Part shown: one piece after another, positions 1 through 9,798 of the stretch | Layout: each line of letters begins with the position of its first letter | How positions within the stretch are numbered: position 1 is the first letter of the stretch | Source: Bacteroidota bacterium | GTDB taxonomy: Bacteria > Bacteroidota > Bacteroidia > AKYH767-A > OLB10 | DNA: 64,000 nt | Assembly: GCA_016722525.1 (NCBI GenBank) | Contig: JADKJB010000016.1 | Location: forward strand, 35,105 to 99,104 | Direction: 5' to 3' | Translations under genes and position numbers: made by a program | The notes under the pieces: model-generated | Told to the model about the DNA's origin: nothing | The model's database searches: none | Seen by the model: the letters and a program-made list of their open reading frames with translations, nothing else

Positions 1-718
1 TCATTTTGAACACCTTGTTCTTCTCCTGTTCCGGCTCTGTCTTACCCATAGTTCCAAAACCATGAGCGTCATCTACAAATAATCGGAACGAAAATTTCTT
101 CTTTAAGGCTACTATTTCTCTTAATTTACCTTGATCACCTGACATTCCAAATACACCTTCAGTAATTACAAGAATAGCACCTCCAGTTACATTCACAAGT
201 TTGGTAGCCCGCTCCAATTGCTTTTCAAGATTGGTAACATCATTATGAGGAAAAACAAAACGCTTCCCCATATGTAGTCGAACCCCATCAATAATGCATG
301 CATGTGATTCAGAATCGTAAACAATTACATCATGACGATCAACAAGGCAATCAATAGCGCTCACCATTCCCTGGTAACCAAAATTTAAAAGAATCGAAGC
401 AGGTTTGTTTTCAAAAGCTGCTAAATCTCGTTCTAATTGTTCATGATGATTACTATTGCCTGACATCATCCGGGCACCCATTGGAAGTGCAAATCCAAAT
501 TCTGCTGCTGCCTCGGCATCAGTTTTTCTTACTTCAGGATGATTGGCCAGACCAAGATAATTATTTAAACTCCATACTAATTTTTCTTTTCCGCGAAAAA
601 TCATCTTGTTTGAAATAGGACCTTCTAATCTAGGAAACATAAAGTAACCGTAAGATTCTTTTGAATGCATTCCCAGAGGACCACGGTTCTTTAATAATTT
701 TTCAAACAAATCTATCAT
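1..718 (-). CDS. alpha-oxoamine synthase family PLP enzyme (5' part)
   Basis: This is the N-terminal part, about 239 codons, of a PLP-dependent class II aminotransferase-fold enzyme; the C-terminal part, with the PLP lysine, lies beyond the left edge. The ATG at 718 opens MIDLFEKLLKNRGPLGMHSK, and the conserved NNYLGLANHPEV, SGNSNHHEQLE and DDAHGFGTMGKTG segments are visible; the Asp of DDAHGFG is the residue that holds the pyridine nitrogen in this family. Relatives are 2-amino-3-ketobutyrate CoA ligase, 8-amino-7-oxononanoate synthase and serine palmitoyltransferase; in Bacteroidota a sphingolipid role is plausible, but the visible half does not settle the substrate. A one-base deletion near position 36 breaks the frame just after GTMGKT. 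The gene is divergent from bamD. Confidence 0.8.
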   Translation of the reverse strand, partial: MIDLFEKLLKNRGPLGMHSKESYGYFMFPRLEGPISNKMIFRGKEKLVWSLNNYLGLANHPEVRKTDAEAAAEFGFALPMGARMMSGNSNHHEQLERDLAAFENKPASILLNFGYQGMVSAIDCLVDRHDVIVYDSESHACIIDGVRLHMGKRFVFPHNDVTNLEKQLERATKLVNVTGGAILVITEGVFGMSGDQGKLREIVALKKKFSFRLFVDDAHGFGTMGKTEPEQEKNKVFKM

Positions 719-873
719 GCGTGCGGCTTAGTATTTTTTTTGCCTTGAAATTATTGCGAAAGATCAGAACTTTTTTTGTTATACAATCACTAACCTCAAT
801 AATGTTTTCAACAACAATTTGTTAATGACGGATTTTGAACAGCTGAGATAAAAAAAGTTTATTTTATATTTTG

Positions 874-881
874 TATCTTTG
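874..881 (+). promoter_or_regulatory. Bacteroidota -7 box (TATCTTTG) for bamD
   Basis: TATCTTTG matches the Bacteroidota -7 consensus TAnnTTTG. It ends only four bases before the bamD ATG at 886, so the transcript may be leaderless or nearly so. Confidence 0.5.
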
Positions 882-885
882 TGTC

Positions 886-1710
886 ATGAAGAAAAATAAA
901 TTTATATTTATAGTTACAATGTGCATGTTGATGTTCCTTGTTAACTCTTGCAGCAAATTTAGTAAGATTCAAAAGAGTACTGACATGGAAGCCAAATATA
1001 CGGCTGCAGTTAATTATTATGATAAGAAATATTATTTTCAAGCTCTTCAGTTATTCGAAGAGTTAATCACTGTTTTCAGAGGGACCAGCAAAGCTGAGGA
1101 TACTTACTTTTATTACTGTCAATGTTATTTCGAAACTGGTGAATATACAGTTGCTGCATATCACTTTAATAAGTTGAATCAAACATTTCCAAACTCATCC
1201 CGTGCGGAAGAAGCACTTTTCAAAAACGCTTTTTGTTATTACCTCGATTCACCTGTTTCATCACTCGATCAAAAAAATACTACAGATGCGATTCGTCAGT
1301 TCCAACTTTTTATTAATCGTTATCCGCAAAGCGAAAAAGTTGAAAAGTGTAATGGACTAATCGATGAGCTCCGCTTAAAACTTGAAACAAAAGATTTTAA
1401 TAATGCTAAATTGTATTTTAAAACCGGAAACTTTAAAGCATCCATGTTCGCATTTCAAAATGTTTTGAAAACGTATCCGGCTACAATATTTAAAGAAGAT
1501 TGTCTGTATTATATTTTACGCTCTTCTTTTATATATGCAGGTCAGAGTGTGGAAGTGAAGAAGGCTGAGCGTTACAAAATCACTATTGAAAATTACTATA
1601 AATTGCTTGACGCATTTCCTACTGGAAAATATCTCAAAGAATCCGAAAAAATATTCCTCGAAGCCCAATCACGCATCAAAAAGCTTGAAAAAGACGCTCA
1701 AGTCATATAA
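886..1710 (+). CDS. bamD: BamD, outer-membrane assembly lipoprotein
   Basis: BamD is a TPR lipoprotein of the BAM complex that inserts beta-barrel proteins in the outer membrane. The 274-residue product has a lipoprotein signal ending in the lipobox LVNSC (Cys22), then TPR-like helical pairs (YYDKKYYFQALQLFEEL, AAYHFNKLNQTFPNS, FQLFINRYPQS). The length fits the family. The frame opens further upstream at a TTG at 871, but the ATG at 886 gives the proper basic n-region and directly follows the promoter box. The gene is intact. It heads the cluster bamD-rpoZ-coaBC-DUF4835-recN, an order that recurs in Bacteroidota and supports the call. Confidence 0.9.
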   Translation: MKKNKFIFIVTMCMLMFLVNSCSKFSKIQKSTDMEAKYTAAVNYYDKKYYFQALQLFEELITVFRGTSKAEDTYFYYCQCYFETGEYTVAAYHFNKLNQTFPNSSRAEEALFKNAFCYYLDSPVSSLDQKNTTDAIRQFQLFINRYPQSEKVEKCNGLIDELRLKLETKDFNNAKLYFKTGNFKASMFAFQNVLKTYPATIFKEDCLYYILRSSFIYAGQSVEVKKAERYKITIENYYKLLDAFPTGKYLKESEKIFLEAQSRIKKLEKDAQVI

Positions 1711-1716
1711 TTTTCC

Positions 1717-1724
1717 TATTTTTG
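1717..1724 (+). promoter_or_regulatory. -7 box (TATTTTTG) for rpoZ
   Basis: TATTTTTG fits TAnnTTTG and lies 38 bases before the rpoZ ATG. A short TA dinucleotide run follows it in the leader (1728-1740). Confidence 0.5.
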
Positions 1725-1762
1725 CACCTATATATATATATAAGTATAAATCTGAAGAGATC

Positions 1763-2079
1763 ATGTCGTACAAAATGCCGCAAATACCACTGTAACCCGT
1801 GATTTGTTAAAGTTTGAAAAGGGAACCGGTAATATTTATGAATCACTGGTTGTTATCAGCAAAAGAGCCAATCACATTTCAACTGAACTGAAGGAAGAAC
1901 TCCAAAATAAACTGTCGGAATTCGCCACTGGCACCGATAATCTGGAAGAAGTTTTCGAAAATAGAGAACAAATTGAGATTTCAAAGTTCTATGAAAGACT
2001 TCCTAAGCCTGTTTTAATTGCCCTTCAGGAATATGTGGATGACAAAATTTACCACAGAAACCCAGCTAAAGAACAATAA
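1763..2079 (+). CDS. rpoZ: RNA polymerase omega subunit (Bacteroidota type), frameshifted
   Basis: Omega helps RNA polymerase assemble. The ATG at 1763 gives MSYK and then stops out of frame; restoring one A in the AAAA run near 1773 gives NAANTTVTRDLL joined to LKFEKGTGNIYESLVVISKR. The latter, with NLEEVFENREQIEISKFYERLP and a terminal NPAKEQ, is the pattern of the Bacteroidota omega protein (about 105 residues). Omega is a housekeeping subunit, so the frameshift is best read as a homopolymer sequencing error. It sits between bamD and coaBC, with coaBC starting nine bases after its stop. Confidence 0.85.
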
Positions 2080-2088
2080 TCTCAGCCC

Positions 2089-3293
2089 ATGAGGCTTTTC
2101 AAAAAGAGAATCCTTTTGGGAGTAACCGGTAGCATTGCCGCTTACAAGTCAGCTGAGTTAATACGTCTTTTCATTAAGGAAGGCGCTGAAGTACAGGTTG
2201 TTATGACTAAATCGGCGCACGATTTTATTACCCCTCTCACATTAGGAACCCTTTCCAAAAAACCTGTTCTCACCGAATTCAGTGAACCAGCATCAGGCAC
2301 ATGGAATAACCATGTGGAATTGGGTCTGTGGGCCGATGCCGTTGTTTTAGCACCCGTTACAGCCAATACCATTGCCAAATTGGCAGCAGGACGTTGCGAT
2401 GACTTACTCTCAGCCATTTATTATCAGCCAGATGCCCTGTTTTTATTGCTCCTGCCATGGATCTGGATATGTTTGCACATCCTTCAACAACGGAAAATAT
2501 TTCCCAGCTGATTTCGTTTGGAAACAGGGTAATTGGTCCTGCATCAGGAGAATTGGCCAGCGGGCTAAAAGGTGCCGGACGGATGCTGGAACCAGATGAA
2601 ATTTGCTCCTTTATGGTAAAGGCGTTGCATCCAAATCCAGAACTTATAGGCAAAAAAGTATTGATAAGTGCAGGTCCCACCCGGGAATCCATTGACCCGG
2701 TCAGATTCATTTCTAACCACTCATCCGGTAAAATGGGAGTGGCATTGGCTGAAGAATTTGCCCTCAGAGGTGCCTTGGTAACTCTTGTTGCTGGGCCGGG
2801 TGTTGTGATGCCAAAAAATGGAGCTATTAGTGTTTTACAGGTTGTTTCAGCCGATCAAATGCTTGTTCAATGTATAGCAGAATTTAAAAATTCAGACATT
2901 GCAATCATGGCTGCTGCAGTTGCCGATTACACACCAATTGCAGTTGCCGATCAAAAGTTAAAAAAGAAATCAGATCAGGTACATCTTGAACTTAAACCTA
3001 CTGTAGACATTCTTGCCAGAATGGGCGAAATGAAAACTAAAAACCAGATATTGGTGGGCTTTGCTCTTGAAACCGATAATGAAATTGTAAATGCAATTGG
3101 TAAATTAGAGCGTAAAAATTTAGATCTTGTAGTGTTAAATTCAATGCAAGACGCCGGAGCTGGCTTTAATTCTGATACCAATAAAATAACTATCATTGAC
3201 AAAAATAAAAATGCTGTTCCTTATAGTCTAAAATCCAAAAAGGAAGTAGCTTCTGATATAGCCGATAAAATTATTTCATGTTTCAGCAAATGA
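2089..3293 (+). CDS. coaBC: CoaBC, phosphopantothenoylcysteine decarboxylase/synthetase, frameshifted
   Basis: This bifunctional enzyme makes 4'-phosphopantetheine for coenzyme A. The N-terminal flavoprotein CoaC domain begins GVTGSIAAYKSAELIRLF, has the catalytic-type His75 in NHVELGLWADAVV, and the LAPVTANTIAKLAAG segment. One T is missing near 2420; restoring it yields SARCPVFIAPAMD with the expected active-site Cys. The CoaB domain follows: SAGPTRESIDPVRFISNHSSGKMG, AAAVADYTP and the LKKK segment. Total length of about 400 residues suits the family. The TGA stop at 3291-3293 overlaps the ATG of the next gene (ATGA), indicating translational coupling. Confidence 0.92.
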
Positions 3294-4192
3294 TAAAAAT
3301 TACTACCCTGGCATTAGCTCTTCTGCTTGTTGTCAATAGCACCAAAGCACAGGAATTAAATTGTAATGTAACAGTTCTGACTGCTCAAATTCAAAGCAGC
3401 GATAAAAAAATCTATACCACACTTCAGAATTCAATTTATGAATATATGAATAATACCCGGTGGACGAACGATCAATACAAGAACCAGGAACGAATTGAAT
3501 GTACCATTCAGATTAACATAACAGAAAGAGTATCAAATGACGATTTCAAAGCAACTATCCAGGTTCAATCACGAAGACCTATTTATAAAACTTCCTACTA
3601 CTCACCACTGTTAAATATCAATGATGAGAATTTTCAATTCCGATATATAGAATTCCAAACTATTGAGTTCAATGAAAATGGTTCCAATCCAAATTTGGCG
3701 GCTGTTTTGGCCTATTATGCTTATTTAATTATTGGAATAGATGATGATACTTTCTCTCCTCTTGGAGGAAGTTTATATTTACAGAAAGCCCAAAATATCA
3801 CCGCCAATATGCAGAATAGCCCGGAACGTGGCTGGAGGGCTTTTGAAAGTACAAGAAATAGATATTGGCTGGCTGAAAATCTCAATAATCCCATATTTAA
3901 ACCGCTGCGGGAAATGATGTATAATTATCACCGCAAAGGACTTGATGTGATGTCGGACAAAAAAGATGATGCCATAACAGTTATTGCTGAAAGCATAGAC
4001 GCATTAAAACCACTTCATAATGATAAGCCGGGCAGCTATCTGATGCAAATTATTCTATTTACCAAAGCAGATGAAATTGTAAATATTTTCTCTTCAGCCT
4101 TTCCTGAAATAAAAACCAGAATGCTGAATACACTCAATGAAATTGATCCCGCAAATGGAACAAAATACCAGGGTATCATGAATAAAAATTAA
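3290..4192 (+). CDS. DUF4835 family secreted protein (PorD-like)
   Basis: The 300-residue protein has a signal peptide (MIKITTLALALLLVVNSTKAQ) and then ELNCNVTVLTAQIQ, RWTNDQYKNQERIECTI, ARRPIY-like SRRPIYKTSY, VLAYYAYLIIGID and ERGWRAFESTRNRYWLAENL, which together are characteristic of DUF4835. Some annotations name this family after the T9SS protein PorD; I treat that name as likely, not proven. The ATG at 3290 is preferred over the in-frame ATG at 3278 because it overlaps the coaBC stop as ATGA and gives the better signal peptide. The gene is intact and lies between coaBC and recN, its usual place in the phylum. Confidence 0.85.
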   Translation: MIKITTLALALLLVVNSTKAQELNCNVTVLTAQIQSSDKKIYTTLQNSIYEYMNNTRWTNDQYKNQERIECTIQINITERVSNDDFKATIQVQSRRPIYKTSYYSPLLNINDENFQFRYIEFQTIEFNENGSNPNLAAVLAYYAYLIIGIDDDTFSPLGGSLYLQKAQNITANMQNSPERGWRAFESTRNRYWLAENLNNPIFKPLREMMYNYHRKGLDVMSDKKDDAITVIAESIDALKPLHNDKPGSYLMQIILFTKADEIVNIFSSAFPEIKTRMLNTLNEIDPANGTKYQGIMNKN

Positions 4193-4227
4193 TAGGATTT
4201 TATTCTTATCCGGTCGTTCTATTTTTT

Positions 4228-4235
4228 TATTTTTG
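4228..4235 (+). promoter_or_regulatory. -7 box (TATTTTTG) for recN
   Basis: TATTTTTG, fitting TAnnTTTG, lies 25 bases before the recN ATG in the short gap after the DUF4835 gene. Confidence 0.5.
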
Positions 4236-4260
4236 TAAAAACAACCAGGCTTTTAATCAT

Positions 4261-5921
4261 ATGTTACAGCGACTGACAATAAAAAATTATGCTCTCATTG
4301 AAGAACTTGATATCACGTTCTCCAAAGGAATGACCATTATTACCGGTGAAACCGGAGCCGGGAAATCGATCCTTCTAGGGGCACTTTCCATGCTTATCGG
4401 AAGTCGTGCGGATTCATCATCATTGCTTAAAAATGATAGGAAATGTATCATTGAAGGATCATTTAGAATTGAAGAATATAATCTGCATGATTTTTTGTTT
4501 CCCATGATCTCGATTTTGAGGATTTAACAACTATTAGAAGAGAAATTAGTCCGGAAGGAAAATCACGTGCTTTTGTGAATGATACTCCTGTAAACCTCTC
4601 TATTCTTAAGGATCTGGGCTCACGTCTTATCGATATCCATTCTCAGCATGAAACACTCACATTGAATGAATCCGGTTTCCAAATGTTAGTAGTTGACAGC
4701 TTCTCCAAACATAGTGCTATACTCAAAGATTTTCAATCGGTTTACTTGAGATATATTTCAAATATTAACCATCTTTCTGATTTGCGTGAAAAGGAGATCA
4801 AAGCAAAAACAGATGCTGATTATTACAATTTTTTGTTTAATGAAATTGATGAAGCCCGTTTGTTAGCAGGAGAGCAGGGTGACCTTGAAAAAGAACTGGA
4901 AATTCTTAATAATAGTGAAGAAATAAAATCTGCCTTGGCAAAAGCTGCAGCGGCTTTAAATGGTGATGAAAACAATTTGATTACTGCATTATCCAGCTTA
5001 GAAACTTCCCTCTTTGGGATTTCAAAATTGTATCCGAAAGCAGCAGAAATGTGGAATCGACTGAAGTCGATTCGCATCGAATTGAAAGATATTTCTAATG
5101 AAATTGAGAATCTGGAATCTGATGTAATTTATGATCCATCCAAAGTGGAAATTATTAACGACCGTTTAGATTTAATTTATCGTCTTCAACAAAAACACAG
5201 GGTAAATTCCGTGGAGGAGTTAATGGCAGTTTATTCTGATTTGCAAACAAAACTTTCAGGTATTAATTCGCTCGAGACTGAAATAGCCAAAGTTGAAATT
5301 GCCATCAATCTGGATAAAGATTCCTTAACAACCCAAGCTAAACTTATTCATAAAAACCGGAAAACAGCAATTGCGGAAATCGAAAAAATAATTAAAACAC
5401 TTCTATCCGAAGTTGGTATGAAACATGCCGTATTAAAAATTGAATTAGAACCCCTGCCATTAGGTCATTTCAGGAATAATGGGACCGATCATATTAAGTT
5501 CCTTTTTAGTGCAAACAAAGGAATTGAATACCGTGAACTTCATAAAGTTGCTTCTGGTGGTGAACTTTCAAGGTTGATGCTTTGCATAAAATCAATGATA
5601 GCCCGGCTTACTGGATTGCCAACTATTATTTTTGATGAAATAGATACCGGAATATCAGGTGAAATTGCACACAAAGTTGGAAATATTGTCAAAGAAATGG
5701 CAATAGAGCGTCAGGTAATAGCAATAACACATCTGCCTCAAATGGCAAGTAAAGGGGAGGAGCATCTGTTCGTTTTCAAAGAAACTCAAGATAACTCAAC
5801 AGCTACCCGGATCCGGAAACTCAATAAAAATGAAAGGGTAGAGGAGATAGCCAAAATGTTGAGTGGTGAGCAACCTACAAAAGCAGCTATTGCAAATGCT
5901 AAGGAATTACTGAATGTTTAA
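4261..5921 (+). CDS. recN: RecN, DNA repair SMC-like ATPase, frameshifted
   Basis: RecN is an SMC-like ATPase that acts at double-strand breaks. The N-terminus MLQRLTIKNYALIEELDITF is typical, followed by Walker A GETGAGKS. After a missing C in the CCC run near 4501 the frame resumes with DLTTIRREIS, GSRLIDIHSQHETL and the coiled-coil middle region. The C-terminal head has the ABC signature SGGELSR, Walker B IIFDEIDTG, the D-loop and the switch ITHLPQMA. The reconstructed length of about 553 residues is normal. A repair gene with all motifs and only one homopolymer gap is likely intact in the organism. Confidence 0.93.
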
Positions 5922-5939
5922 ATGATCACTAAAATATCC

Positions 5940-5947
5940 TATTTTTG
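5940..5947 (+). promoter_or_regulatory. -7 box (TATTTTTG) for fabI
   Basis: TATTTTTG lies 21 bases before the ATG at 5969. It supports that start over an in-frame ACG/TTG-type opening further upstream at 5945, which overlaps the box. Confidence 0.55.
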
Positions 5948-5968
5948 ACCCGACAAAACCACTCAATT

Positions 5969-6784
5969 ATGGCAAATCAATTACTCAAAGGAAAAAAGGG
6001 AATTATTTTTGGCGCACTTGATCCAAATTCAATTGCTTGGAAAGTTGCCTTAAAAGCTCATGCTGAAGGAGCTGTGTTTACTCTTACAAATGCTCCTGTA
6101 GCTATGCGTATGGGTGCTATTAATGAACTGGCAGCAACCACCGGATCACAGGTCATACCTGCTGATGCCACCATTAATGAAGATCTTGAAAACCTGTTTA
6201 ATAAATCCATTGAAATTCTGGGAGGAAAGGTTGATTTTGTGCTTCATTCAATAGGCATGTCTCCCAATGTGAGAAAGAATATTCCTTATACCCAGACGAA
6301 TTACGATTTTTTTCATAAAACACTTGATATTTCTGCTCTATCGTTGCACCGAACCTTGCAGACCGCAATGAAAATAGATGCAATCAATGAATGGGGTAGC
6401 GTGGTAGCATTAACTTATATTGCTTCGCAAAGGGTTTTTCCAGATTACAATGATATGGCTGATGCAAAATCACTTCTTGAATCCATCACTCGTTCATTTG
6501 GATATCAGTACGGAAAAGCCAAAAAAGTTAGAGTAAATACAATTTCTCAATCACCAACAAAAACAACAGCTGGTAGCGGAGTGAAGGGATTTGATGGATT
6601 TTTTAATTATGCCGACCAAATGTCTCCGCTAGGTAATGCATCCGCTGAAAGTTGCGCAGATTATTGTATTTCTATGTTTTCTGATCTCACTAAAATGGTT
6701 ACCATGCAAAACCTGTTTCATGATGGTGGGTTTTCCTATACAGGTGTCAGCGCTGAAGTAATTGAAAAATTCAATACCATTTGA
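5969..6784 (+). CDS. fabI: FabI, enoyl-ACP reductase (NADH)
   Basis: FabI performs the last reduction of each fatty-acid elongation round in the cytoplasm. The product (271 residues from the ATG at 5969) begins MANQLLKGKKGIIFGALDPN, a FabI-type nucleotide-binding start. The catalytic Tyr-x6-Lys signature appears as YNDMADAK, and the substrate-loop region ISQSPTKTTAGSGV and NLFHDGGFSYTGVS are present. The gene is intact. It has its own promoter and faces clpC, with a hairpin between them. The family can be confused with other short-chain dehydrogenases, but the Yx6K spacing is specific to FabI. Confidence 0.93.
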   Translation: MANQLLKGKKGIIFGALDPNSIAWKVALKAHAEGAVFTLTNAPVAMRMGAINELAATTGSQVIPADATINEDLENLFNKSIEILGGKVDFVLHSIGMSPNVRKNIPYTQTNYDFFHKTLDISALSLHRTLQTAMKIDAINEWGSVVALTYIASQRVFPDYNDMADAKSLLESITRSFGYQYGKAKKVRVNTISQSPTKTTAGSGVKGFDGFFNYADQMSPLGNASAESCADYCISMFSDLTKMVTMQNLFHDGGFSYTGVSAEVIEKFNTI

Positions 6785-6841
6785 CATTTTATCCGGAAAA
6801 CTATTTTCGTTGATAAATATTGATACCAAAAATTAGTAATC

Positions 6842-6867
6842 AAAAAAAGCCTCCCTTTCAGGAGGCT
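6842..6867 (-). terminator. intrinsic terminator of clpC
   Basis: The 7-bp stem AGCCTCC / GGAGGCT (6848-6854 / 6861-6867) with a 6-base loop is followed, on the minus strand, by seven T residues. It lies just after the clpC stop and between the convergent fabI and clpC genes. Confidence 0.75.
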
Positions 6868-6887
6868 GTGATTAATTAACCAATCAA

Positions 6888-9429
6888 TCAATTTTCTTCT
6901 TTCTTTTTTCTTGTTTTAGGAGGAGCCGGTGATTTGTGTACCACAGCTTTGAGAGTATTGTTTTCTGCATCCAGATCCAAATCTATTTGATCTCCTTCGG
7001 TAAGTTCACCTTTTATAATTTCTTCCGCCAATGCATCTTCAACATATTTTTGAATTGCACGCTTGAGTGGACGTGCACCAAAGTTGGCATCAAAACCTTT
7101 ATCAGAAATAAAGTCCTTGGCCTCATCACTTAACTTAAGTTTGTATCCAAGATCAGTAATACGCTTATACAAATGCTCCAGTTCAATATCAATAATTCGA
7201 TGAATTTCAGCTTTACCTAAGGAGTTGAATATAACGACATCATCAATTCTGTTCAAAAATTCAGGAGCAAATGCTTTTTTTAATGAATGCTCAATTACAG
7301 AACGAGTGTGCTCATCAGCTGCATTCACTTTAGCAGTAGAGCTAAATCCTACACCCGCACCAAAATCTTTCAATTGACGTGAACCAATATTTGAGGTCAT
7401 GATAATAATAGAGTTTTTGAAATCTACTTTACGTCCCAGGCTGTCAGTTAACTGACCATCATCTAAAACCTGAAGAAGCAAATTAAATACATCCGGATGC
7501 GCTTTTTCAATTTCATCAAGCAGAATAACAGAATAAGGTTTTCTTCTGACTTTTTCTGTGAGCTGTCCACCTTCTTCATAACCCACATATCCCGGAGGTG
7601 CTCCGATTAATCTTGAAACGGCAATTTTTCCATGTATTCACTCACATCAATTCTTATGAGTGCATCGGGAGAATCAAACAAGTAATGCGCAAGTACCTTT
7701 GCTAATTCTGTTTTCCAACACCTGTAGGTCCAAGGAAAATAAAAGAGCCAATGGGCTTGTTAGGATCTTTTAAGCCTGCACGATTTCTTTGAATAGCTTT
7801 GACCACTTTTGAATCGCCTTCATCTTGTCCTATTACCTTACCTTGCAATTCCTCAGGCATTTTAATCAGCCTTGCAGTTTCTGCTTGAGCAATCCTGTGA
7901 ACAGGAACACCTGACATCATAGCAACAACAGCTGCTGCGTCTTCGCGGTGACTGCATAACGCTGGTTCTTGGTTTCTTCTTCCAGGCTTTTTTTGCAATT
8001 TCAATTCTTCCAGTAATTGCTTTTCTGTATCTCTTAATCGTGCCGCTTCTTCGTATTTCTGACTACGAACAACCTTGTTCTTTTCAACTTTTATATCCTG
8101 AATTTTAGATTCCAGTTCAATAATATTTTGAGGAACGTGGATATTGGAAATATGCACGCGACTTCCTGCTTCATCTAATGCATCAATGGCTTTATCAGGA
8201 AGAAAACGATCGGTAATATATCTGGCAGTCAGTGTGACACAGGCTTTGATTGCTTCATCAGTATAATTTACATGATGATGCTCTTCATAACGTTCTTTGA
8301 TATTGTGAAGAATTTCAACTGTTTCATCAACAGATGTAGGATCTACTAAAACCTTTTGAAAACGACGATCCAGCGCACCATCTTTTTCAATATACTGACG
8401 GTATTCGTCTAAAGTGGTGGCACCAATACATTGAATTTCGCCTCTGGCTAATGCAGGCTTGAACATGTTACTTGCATCCAAAGAACCGCTAGCCCCACCA
8501 GCACCAATTATTGTATGAATTTCATCGATAAATAAGATTACATCCGGCGACTTTTCAAGTTCATTCATTACCGCTTTCATACGCTCTTCAAATTGGCCGC
8601 GGTATTTTGTACCGGCAACTAATGAGGCTAAATCAAGAGTAACAATTCTTTTGTTAAATAAAACTCTGGATACTTTTCTTTGAACAATACGCAGAGCAAG
8701 TCCTTCAGCTATTGCTGATTTACCAACACCGGGTTCTCCAATAAGAATCGGGTTATTTTTCTTGCGCCTTGAAAGGATTTGGGAAACACGCTCAATTTCC
8801 TTCTCACGACCAACAATAGGATCCAATTTTCCTTCTTCAGCAGCACGTGTTAAATCACGTCCGAAATTATCCAAAACAGGAGTCTTCGATTTAGAATCCC
8901 CTGATTTTTTAGTGGTTCCCATCCCTGGATTGTCATCATCTTTTGAATATGGATCATCATCGGCAGGGTTGGAGGGTGATTCTGATCTGAAATTAGAACG
9001 GAACAATTCCAGTTCTTCTCTCAGAATATCGTAATTCACCCCGTATTGATTTAAAATTTGAGTCGCTATGTTGTCTTCATCTTTTAAAATTGCCAACAAA
9101 AGATGCTCTGTCCCAATAATATCGGACTTAAAAATTTTCGCTTCAAGATAAGTAATCTTTAATGCTTTTTCGGCTTGTTTTGTAAGTGGTATGTTGCCAA
9201 TATTCGCATTGTTTCCGGTACTGCCTTTGACAGCCCCTTCAACCGATTTTCTCAATTCTACAAGATTGATATTTAATGACTTAAGAATCTTTATTGCCAT
9301 TCCTTCTCCTTCACGAATGAGGCCCAGCAACAAGTGTTCCGTTCCAATGTATTCATGACCAAGTCGCAAGGCTTCTTCGCGGCTGTATGAAATTACATCC
9401 TTAACACGGGGGGAGAATTTAGCTTCCAT
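6888..9429 (-). CDS. clpC: ClpC, ATP-dependent Clp protease ATPase, frameshifted
   Basis: ClpC is the AAA+ unfoldase that feeds ClpP. From the ATG at 9429 the order is: Clp_N repeats (MEAKFSPRVKDVISYSREEA, GHEYIGTEHLLLGL), a linker, AAA domain 1 with GEPGVGKS and VILFIDEIHT, a UVR motif (QKYEEAARLRDTEKQLLEEL), and AAA domain 2 with GPTGVGK, VILLDEIEKAH and NRIDDVV. The UVR motif separates ClpC from ClpB. Breaks occur near 7711 (an A missing after GPTGVGK) and 7625 (a T missing after YMEK). Compensating indel pairs lie near 7987/7958 and in GQDEGDSK. All domains are otherwise conserved, so sequence error is far likelier than decay. Confidence 0.92.
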
Positions 9430-9798
9430 AGTAAGTTATGAGTATTATTATTGTTTCAAACGATTAAAGGATGTAAAATGTTCAGTTTTTTGAGGTCTTT
9501 TACTTCCTTGTGACTTATGGCCTTGTATCTGACAAACATAATTAATTATAGTTTGTGACAAATATGAGGAGTGTTGATATTATTAATGATTTTTCAACAT
9601 AAAATATGCCAGAGAATTGTTAACTTCGTGAACCGTAAAATAAAGTAAAATAAATAACAAATAAAAGTCCTGAAACCATAGTATTTACAAGGGTTTAGAT
9701 AAACTATCCCAACTTAAGTAAATCAACTGACAGATTGTCGTGTCAGCTGATTAAATCAAACCGAACTAAGCTTCTAAAAATTTATTAACAATAAACAA
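9430..9798. other. divergent intergenic region clpC/gyrA
   Basis: This 369-bp gap holds no gene. It carries a candidate clpC promoter on the minus strand and a weak plus-strand TAACTTCG at 9621-9628 that could serve gyrA with a long leader of about 160 bases. No hairpin or riboswitch-like fold was recognised. Confidence 0.6.
9533..9562 (-). promoter_or_regulatory. candidate clpC promoter (TTTG-N18-TATGTTTG)
   Basis: On the minus strand TTTG (9562-9559) is followed after 18 bases by TATGTTTG (9540-9533), close to the Bacteroidota -33/-7 arrangement. It lies about 100 bases before the clpC ATG. Confidence 0.45.
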
